64,000 nucleotides of DNA from an uncultured Bacteroidales bacterium (GTDB lineage Bacteria > Bacteroidota > Bacteroidia > Bacteroidales > Muribaculaceae), in NCBI GenBank assembly GCA_946412245.1, contig CAMKGM010000010.1, positions 1 through 64,000 on the forward strand, in the 5' to 3' direction. A program made the translations under genes and the position numbers. Below, one piece after another: positions 48,624-56,952 of this stretch. Within the stretch, counting starts at the first letter, position 1; each line of letters begins with the position of its first letter. The notes under the pieces were generated by a model. That model was not told the DNA's origin. It saw only the letters and a program-made list of their open reading frames with translations, and made no database searches.

Positions 48624-48629
48624 AGAGGA

Positions 48630-48679
48630 GTTTTCAGTTTTCAGTTTTCAGTTGTCGGTTATCAGTTGTCAGTTATCAG
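48630..48679. repeat. Heptameric intergenic repeat, locus 4
   Basis: The longest array: about seven units of TTTTCAG / TTGTCGG / TTATCAG / TTGTCAG type, directly after ribD. The remaining sequence to 48887 shows no gene. Confidence 0.75.
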
Positions 48680-48887
48680 CTAAGGGCTTAAAAATGGCAA
48701 AAACATTGTCGTCAATTATTGCAATCGCGTTAAAAAGGTGTAAAAATTCATTCAAAGCATTTTCATATCTTAAATTGATGCCGCAATTTTGAAAGCGAAG
48801 TATTAATTTTGACGCTTGAAAAGGGTGTTAAGGGCATGGAATGCATATTTTTTGCCCATGATGCTCACGAAACTAATGAAAAAGTTG

Positions 48888-48895
48888 TAAATTTG
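48888..48895 (+). promoter_or_regulatory. Predicted -7 box for the DUF6242 lipoprotein gene
   Basis: TAAATTTG, 20 bp before the ATG at 48916. Confidence 0.5.
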
Positions 48896-48915
48896 CAGTT
48901 TCAAACATTAACCGA

Positions 48916-50421
48916 ATGAAAAAACATAGAATTAATATATTATTTATGCTCGTGGCGCTGCTGGGTTCGGCCGCAGTATCATGTAATAACAAGAGCACGA
49001 GCGACGAGGAGACAATCCAGTATTACGGCGTGAGTTCATCGTCGGTGATGGTGTCGCGCTTTATGCTGGGCGAAAACAAAAATGTGCTCTACAATCTGGA
49101 CTCAGTGTTTTTTACCATTGATCAAGATCGCAGACTGATATATAACGCCGACTCGCTGCCGGTGGGCACCGATGTGCGTAAACTCACCGTGAAGCTCACC
49201 TTCCCTTACAGCGTGAGGTCGGCGGTGTTTCGTGTGAAAGGCGGCACTTTGCAGGGCGACACATCCATCACCTACTCGAGTACAACGAAGGACACCATTG
49301 ACTTCAGCGGTCAGGTGATGCTTGATATAACCTCAAATGACGGTAGTCGCACAGCCACCTATATCGTGAAGGTCAATGTTCATCAACAAGAACCCGACTT
49401 GCTGTCGTTTGCCCGGCAGTGGCGTCGCGACCTGCCAAATGTGAATGCCACCCCGCTGCAGGTGAAAGCGGTACAGCAAGGCAATGACTACCTGTGCCTG
49501 ATTCAGGATGATGACAAGTATGTGCTGTCGTCGACCACGAAGTTGAGCGCAGGAACTTGGAATAAGAAAGAGCTCAACCTGCCTTTTACCCCCGATATCA
49601 ATTCGTTTGCGGCCAGCATCGAGGCGCTGTTTATGCTCGACATCAATGGCGAACTGTTCACCTCGAACGACCGAGGCGAGACCTGGACCGACTGCGGTGT
49701 GGCATGGACTTGGATAGTGGGCGGTTATGAAGACCGACTGCTGGGTGTGATGCACGAAGACGGCATTTACAAGCACGACGAGTATCCCCGCGCGTCCGGT
49801 TTTACTCCCACTGAAGTGCCCGAAGATTTCCCGGTGCGTGGCAGTTCTCCGTTGATTACAGGCGACTATCGCTGGATAGTTAATGACCAGGTGCAGCTGG
49901 TGGGAGGCGTGTTGCAAAACGGTACGATGACTAATGCCACCTGGGGCTATGACGGCACGCATTGGGGCCGACTGAACATTTCGACCAATAATGTGCTGCC
50001 GAAGATTTCAGATGCCGTGGTGATTCCTTACTACACCTTTGACGTGGACTCGGTTCAACGTCGTGTGGCTGTGAAGAATGTGACCTGGCTGCTCATGGGC
50101 GGCAAACTTGCCGACGGCAGTTTGAACAGAACTACCTATGTGTCGCGCAACCAAGGAATGTCGTGGCTCAAGGGCGCGTCCGGGCTGCAGCAGGCCGATT
50201 ATATGCCGTCGTTCTTTGGAGCGCAGGCCTTTGTGCAATATGAGCAACTCAATGCGAGCGCGCAAGCTCCCAAAAGGGCCGCATCTACCAACACAAAGCC
50301 CGTCACGCAGTGGGAGTGTCCCTACATCTACCTGGTGGGTGGCTATGCCTCCAGCGGCGTTGTGCTGAACAATGTGTGGCGAGGCGTGCTGAACCGCTTG
50401 ACCTACCGACCGATTTTTTAA
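48916..50421 (+). CDS. DUF6242-type lipoprotein
   Basis: 501 residues. The signal sequence MKKHRINILFMLVALLGSAAVSC ends in a lipobox. The mature start (TIQYYGVSSSSVMVSRFMLGENKNVLYNLDSVFFTIDQDRRLIYNADSLPVGTDVRKL) is the N-terminal DUF6242 domain. The C-terminal part looks like Kelch/BNR-type blades (TSNDRGETWTDCG, YVSRNQGMSWLKGASG, YIYLVGGYASSGVVLNNVWRGVLN), with Asp-box-like SxDxGxTW. It is located just upstream of the DUF6089/uppS/bamA genes, a conserved neighbourhood in Bacteroidales. Role unknown. Confidence 0.8.
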   Translation: MKKHRINILFMLVALLGSAAVSCNNKSTSDEETIQYYGVSSSSVMVSRFMLGENKNVLYNLDSVFFTIDQDRRLIYNADSLPVGTDVRKLTVKLTFPYSVRSAVFRVKGGTLQGDTSITYSSTTKDTIDFSGQVMLDITSNDGSRTATYIVKVNVHQQEPDLLSFARQWRRDLPNVNATPLQVKAVQQGNDYLCLIQDDDKYVLSSTTKLSAGTWNKKELNLPFTPDINSFAASIEALFMLDINGELFTSNDRGETWTDCGVAWTWIVGGYEDRLLGVMHEDGIYKHDEYPRASGFTPTEVPEDFPVRGSSPLITGDYRWIVNDQVQLVGGVLQNGTMTNATWGYDGTHWGRLNISTNNVLPKISDAVVIPYYTFDVDSVQRRVAVKNVTWLLMGGKLADGSLNRTTYVSRNQGMSWLKGASGLQQADYMPSFFGAQAFVQYEQLNASAQAPKRAASTNTKPVTQWECPYIYLVGGYASSGVVLNNVWRGVLNRLTYRPIF

Positions 50422-50502
50422 ACTGACATTTTTTAACGCAAGAAATATAATTTAATCCGCAATTTGCCGTTTTCACTTATATCGTTACGAAAAATCTATA
50501 AG

Positions 50503-51171
50503 ATGAAAAAGTTTTTAGCAATATGGGTCATGATGCTGTCGCTGACAGTCACGACGAGTGCGCAGGACTACCGCTTTGAGGTGGGCCCCGCGTTGGGCAT
50601 GAGCGGATATTTGGGCGACTTGAACCGTAGTAACCTGTTCAAGCATCCCGGTGTGGCCGGTGGCGGTGTGTTCCGTTACATCATGAACAGCCGTTTTGCC
50701 ATTAAGGGCAATTTGCTCTATGCCGGTGTGAGCGGCAACTCCAAGGGAATGGACAATAAGTTTCCCGAGTTGCGCGACTATGAGTTCAGCCGTAGCCTGA
50801 TTGACCTGGGCGGGCAGTTTGAGTTCAACTTCCTGCACTATGGCATGGGGCCACGTTACAAGAATTATAAACGCATCACTCCCTATATGACTTTGGGCCT
50901 CGGTTTCGTGCTCTCCATGGGTGGGGGCAATACCGGAGCCACATTCAGCATTCCCATGGGAGTGGGCGTGAAGTATAAACTCAAAGAACGCTTGAATCTG
51001 GGCTTCGAGTTCACGATGCGCAAGGAATTTGGCGACAAGGTAGACGGGCTGAGCGACCTCTATGGCGTGAAGCACGGCTTTGCCAAGAACACCGACTGGT
51101 ATTCAATAGCCATGTTCACGGTGACCTATGAGTTCAGCAAGCGTTGCACCAAGTGCCACTATGTTGAGTAA
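50503..51171 (+). CDS. DUF6089-type outer-membrane beta-barrel protein
   Basis: 222 residues from ATG 50503 (signal peptide MKKFLAIWVMMLSLTVTTSAQ). YRFEVGPALGMSGYLGDLNRSNLFKHPGVAGGGVFRYIMNSRFAIKGNLLYAGVSG and ITPYMTLGLGFVLSMGG have the alternating strands of a small eight-strand barrel. The protein ends in Cys-containing KRCTKCHYVE rather than an aromatic residue. It starts the uppS-bamA-ompH run (19 bp to uppS), so it may help in envelope assembly (inference from context). Confidence 0.8.
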   Translation: MKKFLAIWVMMLSLTVTTSAQDYRFEVGPALGMSGYLGDLNRSNLFKHPGVAGGGVFRYIMNSRFAIKGNLLYAGVSGNSKGMDNKFPELRDYEFSRSLIDLGGQFEFNFLHYGMGPRYKNYKRITPYMTLGLGFVLSMGGGNTGATFSIPMGVGVKYKLKERLNLGFEFTMRKEFGDKVDGLSDLYGVKHGFAKNTDWYSIAMFTVTYEFSKRCTKCHYVE

Positions 51172-51190
51172 CCGATAAAGAGAGAAAACG

Positions 51191-51949
51191 ATGTCGCTGA
51201 TAGAGAAGATAGATAAAACGAGAATACCACGCCACGTGGCCATCATCATGGATGGTAACGGCCGCTGGGCTAAGGCTCACGGCTTTGAGCGTAGCGTGGG
51301 GCATGAAAACGGAGTGTCAACCGTTCGCAATATCACTGAGATTGCGAGCGAAGTGGGCGTGAAATACTTGACGCTCTACACCTTCTCGACCGAGAACTGG
51401 AATCGTCCTCAGGCCGAGGTCGATGCGCTGATGGCACTCGTGGTCTACTCTATTGAGCAACAGACTCCCGATTTGATCAAGAACAACGTGCGCCTGACGA
51501 TGATAGGCGACCGCTCGCGCATGCCGCAATATGTGTGCGAGCGCCTGGACAAGTGCATGGCCGACACGGCCCATTGCACGGGCTTGGTGCTGTGTCTGGC
51601 ATTGAGCTACTCGGCACGCTGGGAGATTGTGGAGGCTTGCCGTGCGATTGCGCAAGAAGTGAAGCAAGGCAAGTTGAATGAGAGCGATATTGACGATCAA
51701 ACCATCTCAAACCATCTCGCCACCGCCTCCATGCCCGACCCCGACCTGCTGATAAGAACCGCAGGCGACCTGAGAATCAGTAACTACCTGCTGTGGCAAA
51801 TTGCCTACAGTGAACTATATTTTACCCCTGTTTATTGGCCCGACTTTACCAAGGAGCAATTCCTGCAGGCCATCATCGACTATCAGTCGCGTGAGCGCCG
51901 GTATGGCAAGACCAGTGAACAGATTATTAACGATAAAGAACAACAATAA
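51191..51949 (+). CDS. uppS: Isoprenyl (undecaprenyl diphosphate) synthase
   Basis: A 252-residue cis-prenyltransferase making the C55 carrier lipid for peptidoglycan and glycans. Motifs: [26 protein letters not shown] (diphosphate loop), [22 protein letters not shown], and [35 protein letters not shown]. It lies 9 bp before bamA. The lipid carrier it makes would also serve the GtrB-like enzyme at 8.5 kb. Confidence 0.96.
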   Translation: MSLIEKIDKTRIPRHVAIIMDGNGRWAKAHGFERSVGHENGVSTVRNITEIASEVGVKYLTLYTFSTENWNRPQAEVDALMALVVYSIEQQTPDLIKNNVRLTMIGDRSRMPQYVCERLDKCMADTAHCTGLVLCLALSYSARWEIVEACRAIAQEVKQGKLNESDIDDQTISNHLATASMPDPDLLIRTAGDLRISNYLLWQIAYSELYFTPVYWPDFTKEQFLQAIIDYQSRERRYGKTSEQIINDKEQQ

Positions 51950-51958
51950 AAGCCCCCT

Positions 51959-54595
51959 ATGCGCTGTAATAAACTGATATTGCTACTCGTTGCGTTATTG
52001 TCCTGCGGTGTGTCGCAAGCTCAAGACGAGACCCGCACAGTAAACGACACGATATTCAATCCCAAGGTGATATTTACCGGCAACCCGCAGAAGTATGAGA
52101 TTGCGGGCATCACGGTGACAGGTGTTGACAACTATGACGACTATGTGATTATAGGCTACTCGGGTTTGAGCCTGGGGCAACGCATTGATATTCCCGGCGA
52201 CGAACTCAAGGCCGCTGCTAAGCGGTTTTGGCGTCAGGGACTGTTCTCTAAGGTCCAAATCAAGGTGACCAAGATGTATCAGGACAAGGCTTGGCTGGAG
52301 TTTAACCTGCGTCAGCAACCGCGCATCTCTCAAATTAACTATGTGGGTATGAAAGGCGGCGAGCGCAAGGACATCACCCAGCGCTTGGGCCTGCAGGTGG
52401 GTAACCAGATGACCGTCAACATTGCCGACCGCATCAAGCAAGTTGTTGAGAAATACTACAAAGACAAGGGCTTTGAGAAGGCGACAGTCGAGGTCACTCA
52501 GCGCGAGGACTTGAGCAAGAAAAACGAGGTCATTGTGGACATCGTTGTCGATAAGCACTCGAAAATCAAGGTGCACAAGATTTACATCACAGGCAACAAT
52601 GTGATGAGCGACGGCAAGATTAAGCGCACCATGAAAAAGACCAACGAGAAGGGTAGCCTGCTGAAACTCTTTAGCCAAAAGAAGTTTGTGCAGACCGACT
52701 TTGAGGCCGACAAACAGCGCATCATCGACAAATATAACGAGATGGGTTATCGCGATGCCCAAATCGTGAGCGACAGCGTGGTGAACTTCGACGAAAAGAC
52801 CGTCGACGTGTACATGACCATTGACGAAGGCAAGAAATACTACATCAACGGAGTCAAGTGGGTGGGTAACACCGTGTATCCGGCAACATTCCTTGACGAG
52901 GTGCTGGGCATTGCCAAGGGTGATGTCTATAACCAGAAAAAGCTCAACAAGCGCACGCAGGAAGATGACGACGCGGTGGCAAACCTCTATCTTGACAAGG
53001 GCTACCTGTTCTTCCAGTTGGTGCCTGTGGAATCGCGCATCGAGGGCGACTCGATTGAACTTGAAATGCGACTCTTCGAGGGCGAGCAGGCACGAATTAA
53101 TAAGGTGGTTATTAACGGTAACGACCGCTTGTATGAAAAGGTGATTCGCCGCGAGCTTCGCGTGCGTCCCGGTGACCTGTTCAGCAAGAGTGACCTCATT
53201 CGCTCGGCGCGCGAAATCGCGCAGACGGGACACTTCGACCCCGAGAAGATGGACATTCGTCCTGAACCCAACGAGGAGAACGGAACGGTCGACATCATCA
53301 TGAACCTGGAGTCGAAGGCCAATGATCAAATTGAGTTCTCGGCCGGTTGGGGACAGACGGGTATCATCGGTAAGTTGAGTCTCAAATTCAGCAACTTCTC
53401 GATTCAGAACCTGTTCCATCCATCGTCGTTCAAGGGCATCATTCCGCAGGGCGAAGGACAGACTTTCACCATCAGTGCGCAGACCAATGCCAAGTACTAC
53501 CAGGCCTACAGCATCTCGTTCCTTGACCCGTGGTTCGGCGGCAAGCGCCCCAACTCACTCAGTGTCTCGGCATTCTACAGCCGTCAGACCGGTATCAACT
53601 CGTCGTACTACAACAAGCTCTACCAGAACAGCATGTACAATTACATGTATAGCGGTATGGGCTACTATAACAACTACTACAATAACTACTATCGCAACTA
53701 TAACTACGAGGACGCTTACGACCCCAACAAGTACCTGCAAATGGGTGGTGTGACCGTGGGCTTCGGTAAGCGACTCAAATGGCCCGACGACTACTTCACC
53801 CTCACAGCCGATGTGAGCTACCAGTGGTATAGCCTCAAAAACTGGGAATACCTTTATTATATGAACAACGGTACGTCAAACTCTATCGTGTTCGGTATTA
53901 CGCTGGCGCGTAACAGTATTGACAACCCGCTCTACACCCGCCGCGGTAGCTCGTTCTCGTTGAGCTTCAGAGCAACGCCGCCCGCAAGCCTGTTTGGCAA
54001 GAAGGACTGGGCGAAACTCTCGCAGACCAACACCGAGGCGGCCAAGAAAGACCTCTATCATTGGATTGAGTACTGGAAACTCAAATTCCAGGCTCGAACC
54101 TACACCCCGCTCACCGACCCCGACGGTCGCTGGACTCTGGTGCTCATGACCCGTGCCGACATCGGCTTGCTGGGTAGCTGGAACAAGCATCTCAAGTCGC
54201 CGTTCGAGACCTTCTACATGGGTGGCGACGGTATGTCGGGCAGTTACACCTATGCCACTGAGACCATCGCTTTGCGTGGTTATGAGAACGGACAGCTCAC
54301 CCCCTGGGGTAGCGAGGGTTATGCCTACGCGCGTTACATCATGGAGTTGCACTTCCCGCTCATGCTCTCGCAGAGTGCCACCATCTATCCGCTCGCGTTC
54401 CTTGAGGCCGGTAATGCCTGGACCAGTGTGAGCCGATTCTCGCCCTTCAACCTCAAGCGCTCGGCCGGTGTGGGTGTGCGCATCTTCTTGCCAATGCTCG
54501 GCATGATGGGTATTGACTGGGGCTACGGCTTCGACAAGGTGTTCGGTACCAAGGGCGGTAGCAACTTCCACTTCGTCCTGGGTCAGGAGTTCTAA
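51959..54595 (+). CDS. bamA: Outer-membrane protein assembly factor BamA
   Basis: 878 residues: a signal peptide (MRCNKLILLLVALLSCGVSQAQ), five POTRA domains (e.g. YEIAGITVTGVDNYDDYVIIGYSGLSLGQRIDIPG; RINKVVINGNDRLYEKVIRRELRVRPGDLFS) and an Omp85 barrel. The barrel contains the conserved MGGDGMSGSYTYATETIALRGYENGQLTPWG segment (VRGF-like loop) and ends VLGQEF. A Tyr/Asn-rich insertion (YNYMYSGMGYYNNYYNNYYRNYNYED) lies in an extracellular loop. It inserts beta-barrel proteins such as the TonB receptor into the outer membrane. Followed by two ompH/skp-like genes. Confidence 0.96.
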   Translation: MRCNKLILLLVALLSCGVSQAQDETRTVNDTIFNPKVIFTGNPQKYEIAGITVTGVDNYDDYVIIGYSGLSLGQRIDIPGDELKAAAKRFWRQGLFSKVQIKVTKMYQDKAWLEFNLRQQPRISQINYVGMKGGERKDITQRLGLQVGNQMTVNIADRIKQVVEKYYKDKGFEKATVEVTQREDLSKKNEVIVDIVVDKHSKIKVHKIYITGNNVMSDGKIKRTMKKTNEKGSLLKLFSQKKFVQTDFEADKQRIIDKYNEMGYRDAQIVSDSVVNFDEKTVDVYMTIDEGKKYYINGVKWVGNTVYPATFLDEVLGIAKGDVYNQKKLNKRTQEDDDAVANLYLDKGYLFFQLVPVESRIEGDSIELEMRLFEGEQARINKVVINGNDRLYEKVIRRELRVRPGDLFSKSDLIRSAREIAQTGHFDPEKMDIRPEPNEENGTVDIIMNLESKANDQIEFSAGWGQTGIIGKLSLKFSNFSIQNLFHPSSFKGIIPQGEGQTFTISAQTNAKYYQAYSISFLDPWFGGKRPNSLSVSAFYSRQTGINSSYYNKLYQNSMYNYMYSGMGYYNNYYNNYYRNYNYEDAYDPNKYLQMGGVTVGFGKRLKWPDDYFTLTADVSYQWYSLKNWEYLYYMNNGTSNSIVFGITLARNSIDNPLYTRRGSSFSLSFRATPPASLFGKKDWAKLSQTNTEAAKKDLYHWIEYWKLKFQARTYTPLTDPDGRWTLVLMTRADIGLLGSWNKHLKSPFETFYMGGDGMSGSYTYATETIALRGYENGQLTPWGSEGYAYARYIMELHFPLMLSQSATIYPLAFLEAGNAWTSVSRFSPFNLKRSAGVGVRIFLPMLGMMGIDWGYGFDKVFGTKGGSNFHFVLGQEF

Positions 54596-54718
54596 AAAAA
54601 ATGGCACGATTTGTGCTGTACAATTAACGAAATTAACTTAAAGCGAAACGCTTCAAATAAACTTTTAACGCTAATCAAAGTCTAACCGACAAGAATTAAC
54701 AAAAACAAGAAGATAAAG

Positions 54719-55228
54719 ATGAAAAAGATTGGATTATTACTCGTTGCGATGTTGGCATTTGCAGCAAGTGCCACCGCACAGAAGTTTGCGTTTGTTGACC
54801 AGGAGTATATCTTGAAAAAGATTCCTAACTATGAGATGGCTAACGAGCAGTTGAACCAGATTTCGCAACGCTGGCAGCGTGAAGTGGACGCACTCGAGAA
54901 AGAGGCTGACACCATGTACAAGAACTATCAGGCCGACATGGTGTTCCTCACCGATGAGCAAAAAAAGAAGAAAGAGGCTGAGATTGTAGCCAAAGAGAAA
55001 GAGGCTTCGCAGCTCAAGTATAAATACTTTGGCCCGCAGGGCGAACTCTTCAAAAAGCAACAGTCGCTCATCAAGCCCATCCAGGACGAAATCTATAACG
55101 CTTGCAAGAAAGTGTGCGAGGAGCGTGGCTATCAAGTGATTTTTGACCGTGCGTCGATTCAGGGCGCCATCTATGTGTCGCCGCGCATCGACATCACCGA
55201 GGAGGTGATTGGCAAGCTGGGCTATTGA
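54719..55228 (+). CDS. OmpH/Skp-family periplasmic chaperone 1
   Basis: 169 residues; signal peptide MKKIGLLLVAMLAFAASATAQ. KFAFVDQEYILKKIPNYEMANEQLNQISQRWQREVDALEKEADTMYKNYQADM starts the long helical prongs, and VIFDRASIQGAIYVSPRIDITEEVIGKLGY closes the small beta body. It should escort unfolded outer-membrane proteins to BamA. The 123-bp gap after bamA holds no other gene. Confidence 0.92.
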   Translation: MKKIGLLLVAMLAFAASATAQKFAFVDQEYILKKIPNYEMANEQLNQISQRWQREVDALEKEADTMYKNYQADMVFLTDEQKKKKEAEIVAKEKEASQLKYKYFGPQGELFKKQQSLIKPIQDEIYNACKKVCEERGYQVIFDRASIQGAIYVSPRIDITEEVIGKLGY

Positions 55229-55286
55229 TGTATGCTCAATAAGTAGAAAAATAATTATTAACTATAAATCATAACTCTAACGAACT

Positions 55287-55790
55287 ATGTTTAAGAAAGT
55301 TTTAGTGGCAGCGCTCGTGGCTCTGCCCATGTGCATCCAGGCACAAACCTTGAAATTCGGTGTACTTAACCCTTCAGAGATCATGCAAGTGATGCCCGAG
55401 GTGGCAACCGCGCAGAACACCCTGAAGGCTGCCAGCGACAAATATGAGGCTCAGGCCAAGACGCTGCAAGATGAATACAACAAGAAACTGACCGAACTCG
55501 AGACCCTCGAAAAGAATAAAGCCGATCAGGCAACTATGGATGCCAAGATCAATGAAATTCAAGACCTGCAACAGCGCATGCAGACCTTCCAGCAGACTGC
55601 CAGCAAGGACCTGCAGCAACAGCAGGAGACCCTCATGGCTCCCATTCAGCAGAAGGTGATTAATGCCATTCAGGCTGTGGGCGGTGCCGGCGGTTATGCC
55701 GCTATCCTTGACGGTGGCGTGCTGCTCTACAAGGGCACTCAGCTCGAGGATGTGTCGGCTAAGGTGAAAGCCCAGCTCGGCATCAAGTAA
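55287..55790 (+). CDS. OmpH/Skp-family periplasmic chaperone 2
   Basis: 167 residues; signal peptide MFKKVLVAALVALPMCIQAQ. KFGVLNPSEIMQVMPEVATAQNTLKAASDKYEAQAKTLQDEYNKKLTELETLEKNK is the coiled-coil arm. AAILDGGVLLYKGTQLEDVSAKVKAQLGIK closes the body. It is a paralogue of the preceding gene (58 bp away), as is usual in Bacteroidota. A terminator follows. Confidence 0.92.
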   Translation: MFKKVLVAALVALPMCIQAQTLKFGVLNPSEIMQVMPEVATAQNTLKAASDKYEAQAKTLQDEYNKKLTELETLEKNKADQATMDAKINEIQDLQQRMQTFQQTASKDLQQQQETLMAPIQQKVINAIQAVGGAGGYAAILDGGVLLYKGTQLEDVSAKVKAQLGIK

Positions 55791-55836
55791 ATCTCTCTCT
55801 TTGAGGAAATTTATCAATTACTTTTAACGGAATTAT

Positions 55837-55886
55837 AGCCCTCTTGAACCGGAAAAACACATCTTTCAGACTTAAGAGGGCTTTTT
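55837..55886 (+). terminator. Rho-independent terminator after the second ompH
   Basis: Stem AGCCCTCTT / AAGAGGGCT (55837-55845 with 55874-55882), a long 28-nt loop, then a T-run. Confidence 0.8.
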
Positions 55887-55927
55887 CTATCTTCGCATTT
55901 TTATTATCATTAAACAATAACAGAATT

Positions 55928-56479
55928 ATGAAGAAAACAGTTGTTAATATGCTTGCCTTGTTGGCAGTGCTGCTGATAGGTGTTCAAGCTCAGGCTCAGA
56001 ACATTGACGAGAAAAAGATGGTAGGTACCTACAAGTTCGAAGAAGCCCAAGACGTGGACGACGGCGAAATGAAAATGAACATCAAAGTCAGTGCAACCAT
56101 TGAACTCAAGGCCGACCATAGTGCCACGCGCGAGGGTGTGTTGGAAATTCGTATGCCCGTTGAAATTGAAGACTACTCTAACACATTCATTCTCACTTTC
56201 AACCTCAAATCAAAGGGTGAAACCTGGGCACTTGAAGGTGAAAACATGGTGAATGACGTCAAGGACCTTGACATGAAATTCGTGTCGGCCAAGGCTGAAA
56301 AGAGCGATATGATGGCCACAATGATGCTGGGCGAAGTGAAGAGACAAGGCGCTGAAATGGCCGAAGGCTTCAAGCAGTTCTTAGTTGGCAAGTCTACTGA
56401 AAAAGTAGTGAAAGTGGACGACAAAGGTATCACCACCGTCGGCAATGGCGGCGCTGAGATGATCTACGTACGCCAGTAA
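55928..56479 (+). CDS. Secreted protein of unknown function, lipocalin-like in outline
   Basis: 183 residues from ATG 55928 (signal peptide MKKTVVNMLALLAVLLIGVQAQAQ). EKKMVGTYKFEEAQDVDDGEMKMNIKVSATIELKADHSATREGVLEIRM and LTFNLKSKGETWALEGENMV suggest antiparallel beta strands of a lipocalin or similar barrel; a helical stretch follows. No family is recognised. A TATCTTCG -7-like box lies at 55888-55895. The 36-bp hairpin at 56538-56573 is its likely terminator. Confidence 0.7.
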   Translation: MKKTVVNMLALLAVLLIGVQAQAQNIDEKKMVGTYKFEEAQDVDDGEMKMNIKVSATIELKADHSATREGVLEIRMPVEIEDYSNTFILTFNLKSKGETWALEGENMVNDVKDLDMKFVSAKAEKSDMMATMMLGEVKRQGAEMAEGFKQFLVGKSTEKVVKVDDKGITTVGNGGAEMIYVRQ

Positions 56480-56503
56480 ATGCCCGGCAAGTAGTGTTCT
56501 CTC

Positions 56504-56689
56504 ATGAAGGAACACTCTCCGCGGACTCCGTATATCCCCACCATGATGTGTGGCTTCATACACATCATGGTGGCATTTTCGCTTTTGATGCAGTTTCTCA
56601 CACCCTCCCGCGCCGACATTGACGGCAACGGTGCCATCAACGTCTCCGACGTTACCGCCCTGGTCACCCTCATCCTGGGCTCCAACTGA
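56504..56689 (+). CDS. Mini-ORF: hydrophobic segment joined to a single dockerin-like motif
   Basis: 61 residues: MKEHSPRTPYIPTMMCG, a hydrophobic stretch FIHIMVAFSLLMQFLTP, then ADIDGNGAINVSDVTALVTLILGSN, one calcium-loop motif like those ending the large secreted proteins. Codons from about 56669 to the stop, and 43 bp beyond, match the 3' end of the LRR/dockerin gene (23689-23750, reverse strand). Part of the frame is the stem of a 14-bp hairpin. It may be a captured dockerin tail rather than an expressed gene; a secreted dockerin-only peptide cannot be excluded. Confidence 0.35.
   Translation: MKEHSPRTPYIPTMMCGFIHIMVAFSLLMQFLTPSRADIDGNGAINVSDVTALVTLILGSN
56538..56573 (+). terminator. 14-bp perfect stem-loop, likely terminator of 55928-56479
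   Basis: CCACCATGATGTGT (56538-56551) pairs perfectly with ACACATCATGGTGG (56560-56573); 8-nt loop, then an interrupted T tract (CATTTTCGCTTTTG). Confidence 0.6.
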
Positions 56690-56698
56690 TAGAGAGTA

Positions 56699-56727
56699 GG
56701 GACAATCACCGGCTCTTGCCTTGTCCC
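56699..56727 (+). repeat. Hairpin shared with the 3' flank of the LRR/dockerin gene
   Basis: GGGACAA (56699-56705) / TTGTCCC (56721-56727). Same position relative to the dockerin stop codon as at 23687-23711. Confidence 0.6.
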
Positions 56728-56731
56728 GCAC

Positions 56732-56836
56732 TGTAGGGTCGTCACCTGTGACGACCGCACCCGCAAAAACATATTCTGTTGTAACACAAAAGATTACTAA
56801 CCTGCCACTGCGGTCGCCACAGGTGGCGACCCTACA
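56732..56836. repeat. REP-like pair of inverted palindromes
   Basis: Two 28-bp arms (56732-56759 and 56809-56836) are inverted copies that differ at two positions. Each arm is itself a 9-bp-stem palindrome (GGTCGTCAC-CT-GTGACGACC; GGTCGCCAC-AG-GTGGCGACC). The two differences fall at paired positions, so both stems stay perfect. From 56837 to 56952 only a TTCCC-rich stretch is seen. Confidence 0.8.
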
Positions 56837-56952
56837 GCCACACATCACGGCTGCCTACAATTTCCACGATTTCCCACATTTCCCGGCCTTCCCAAAAGAT
56901 TCACCCTTCTCGGCGGAACAGGACACTTTTTACCGCACACTAATGATTAGGG

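Noticed and set aside
51995-53419. 474-residue frame opposite bamA
   Set aside because: Shadow of the POTRA-coding part of bamA.
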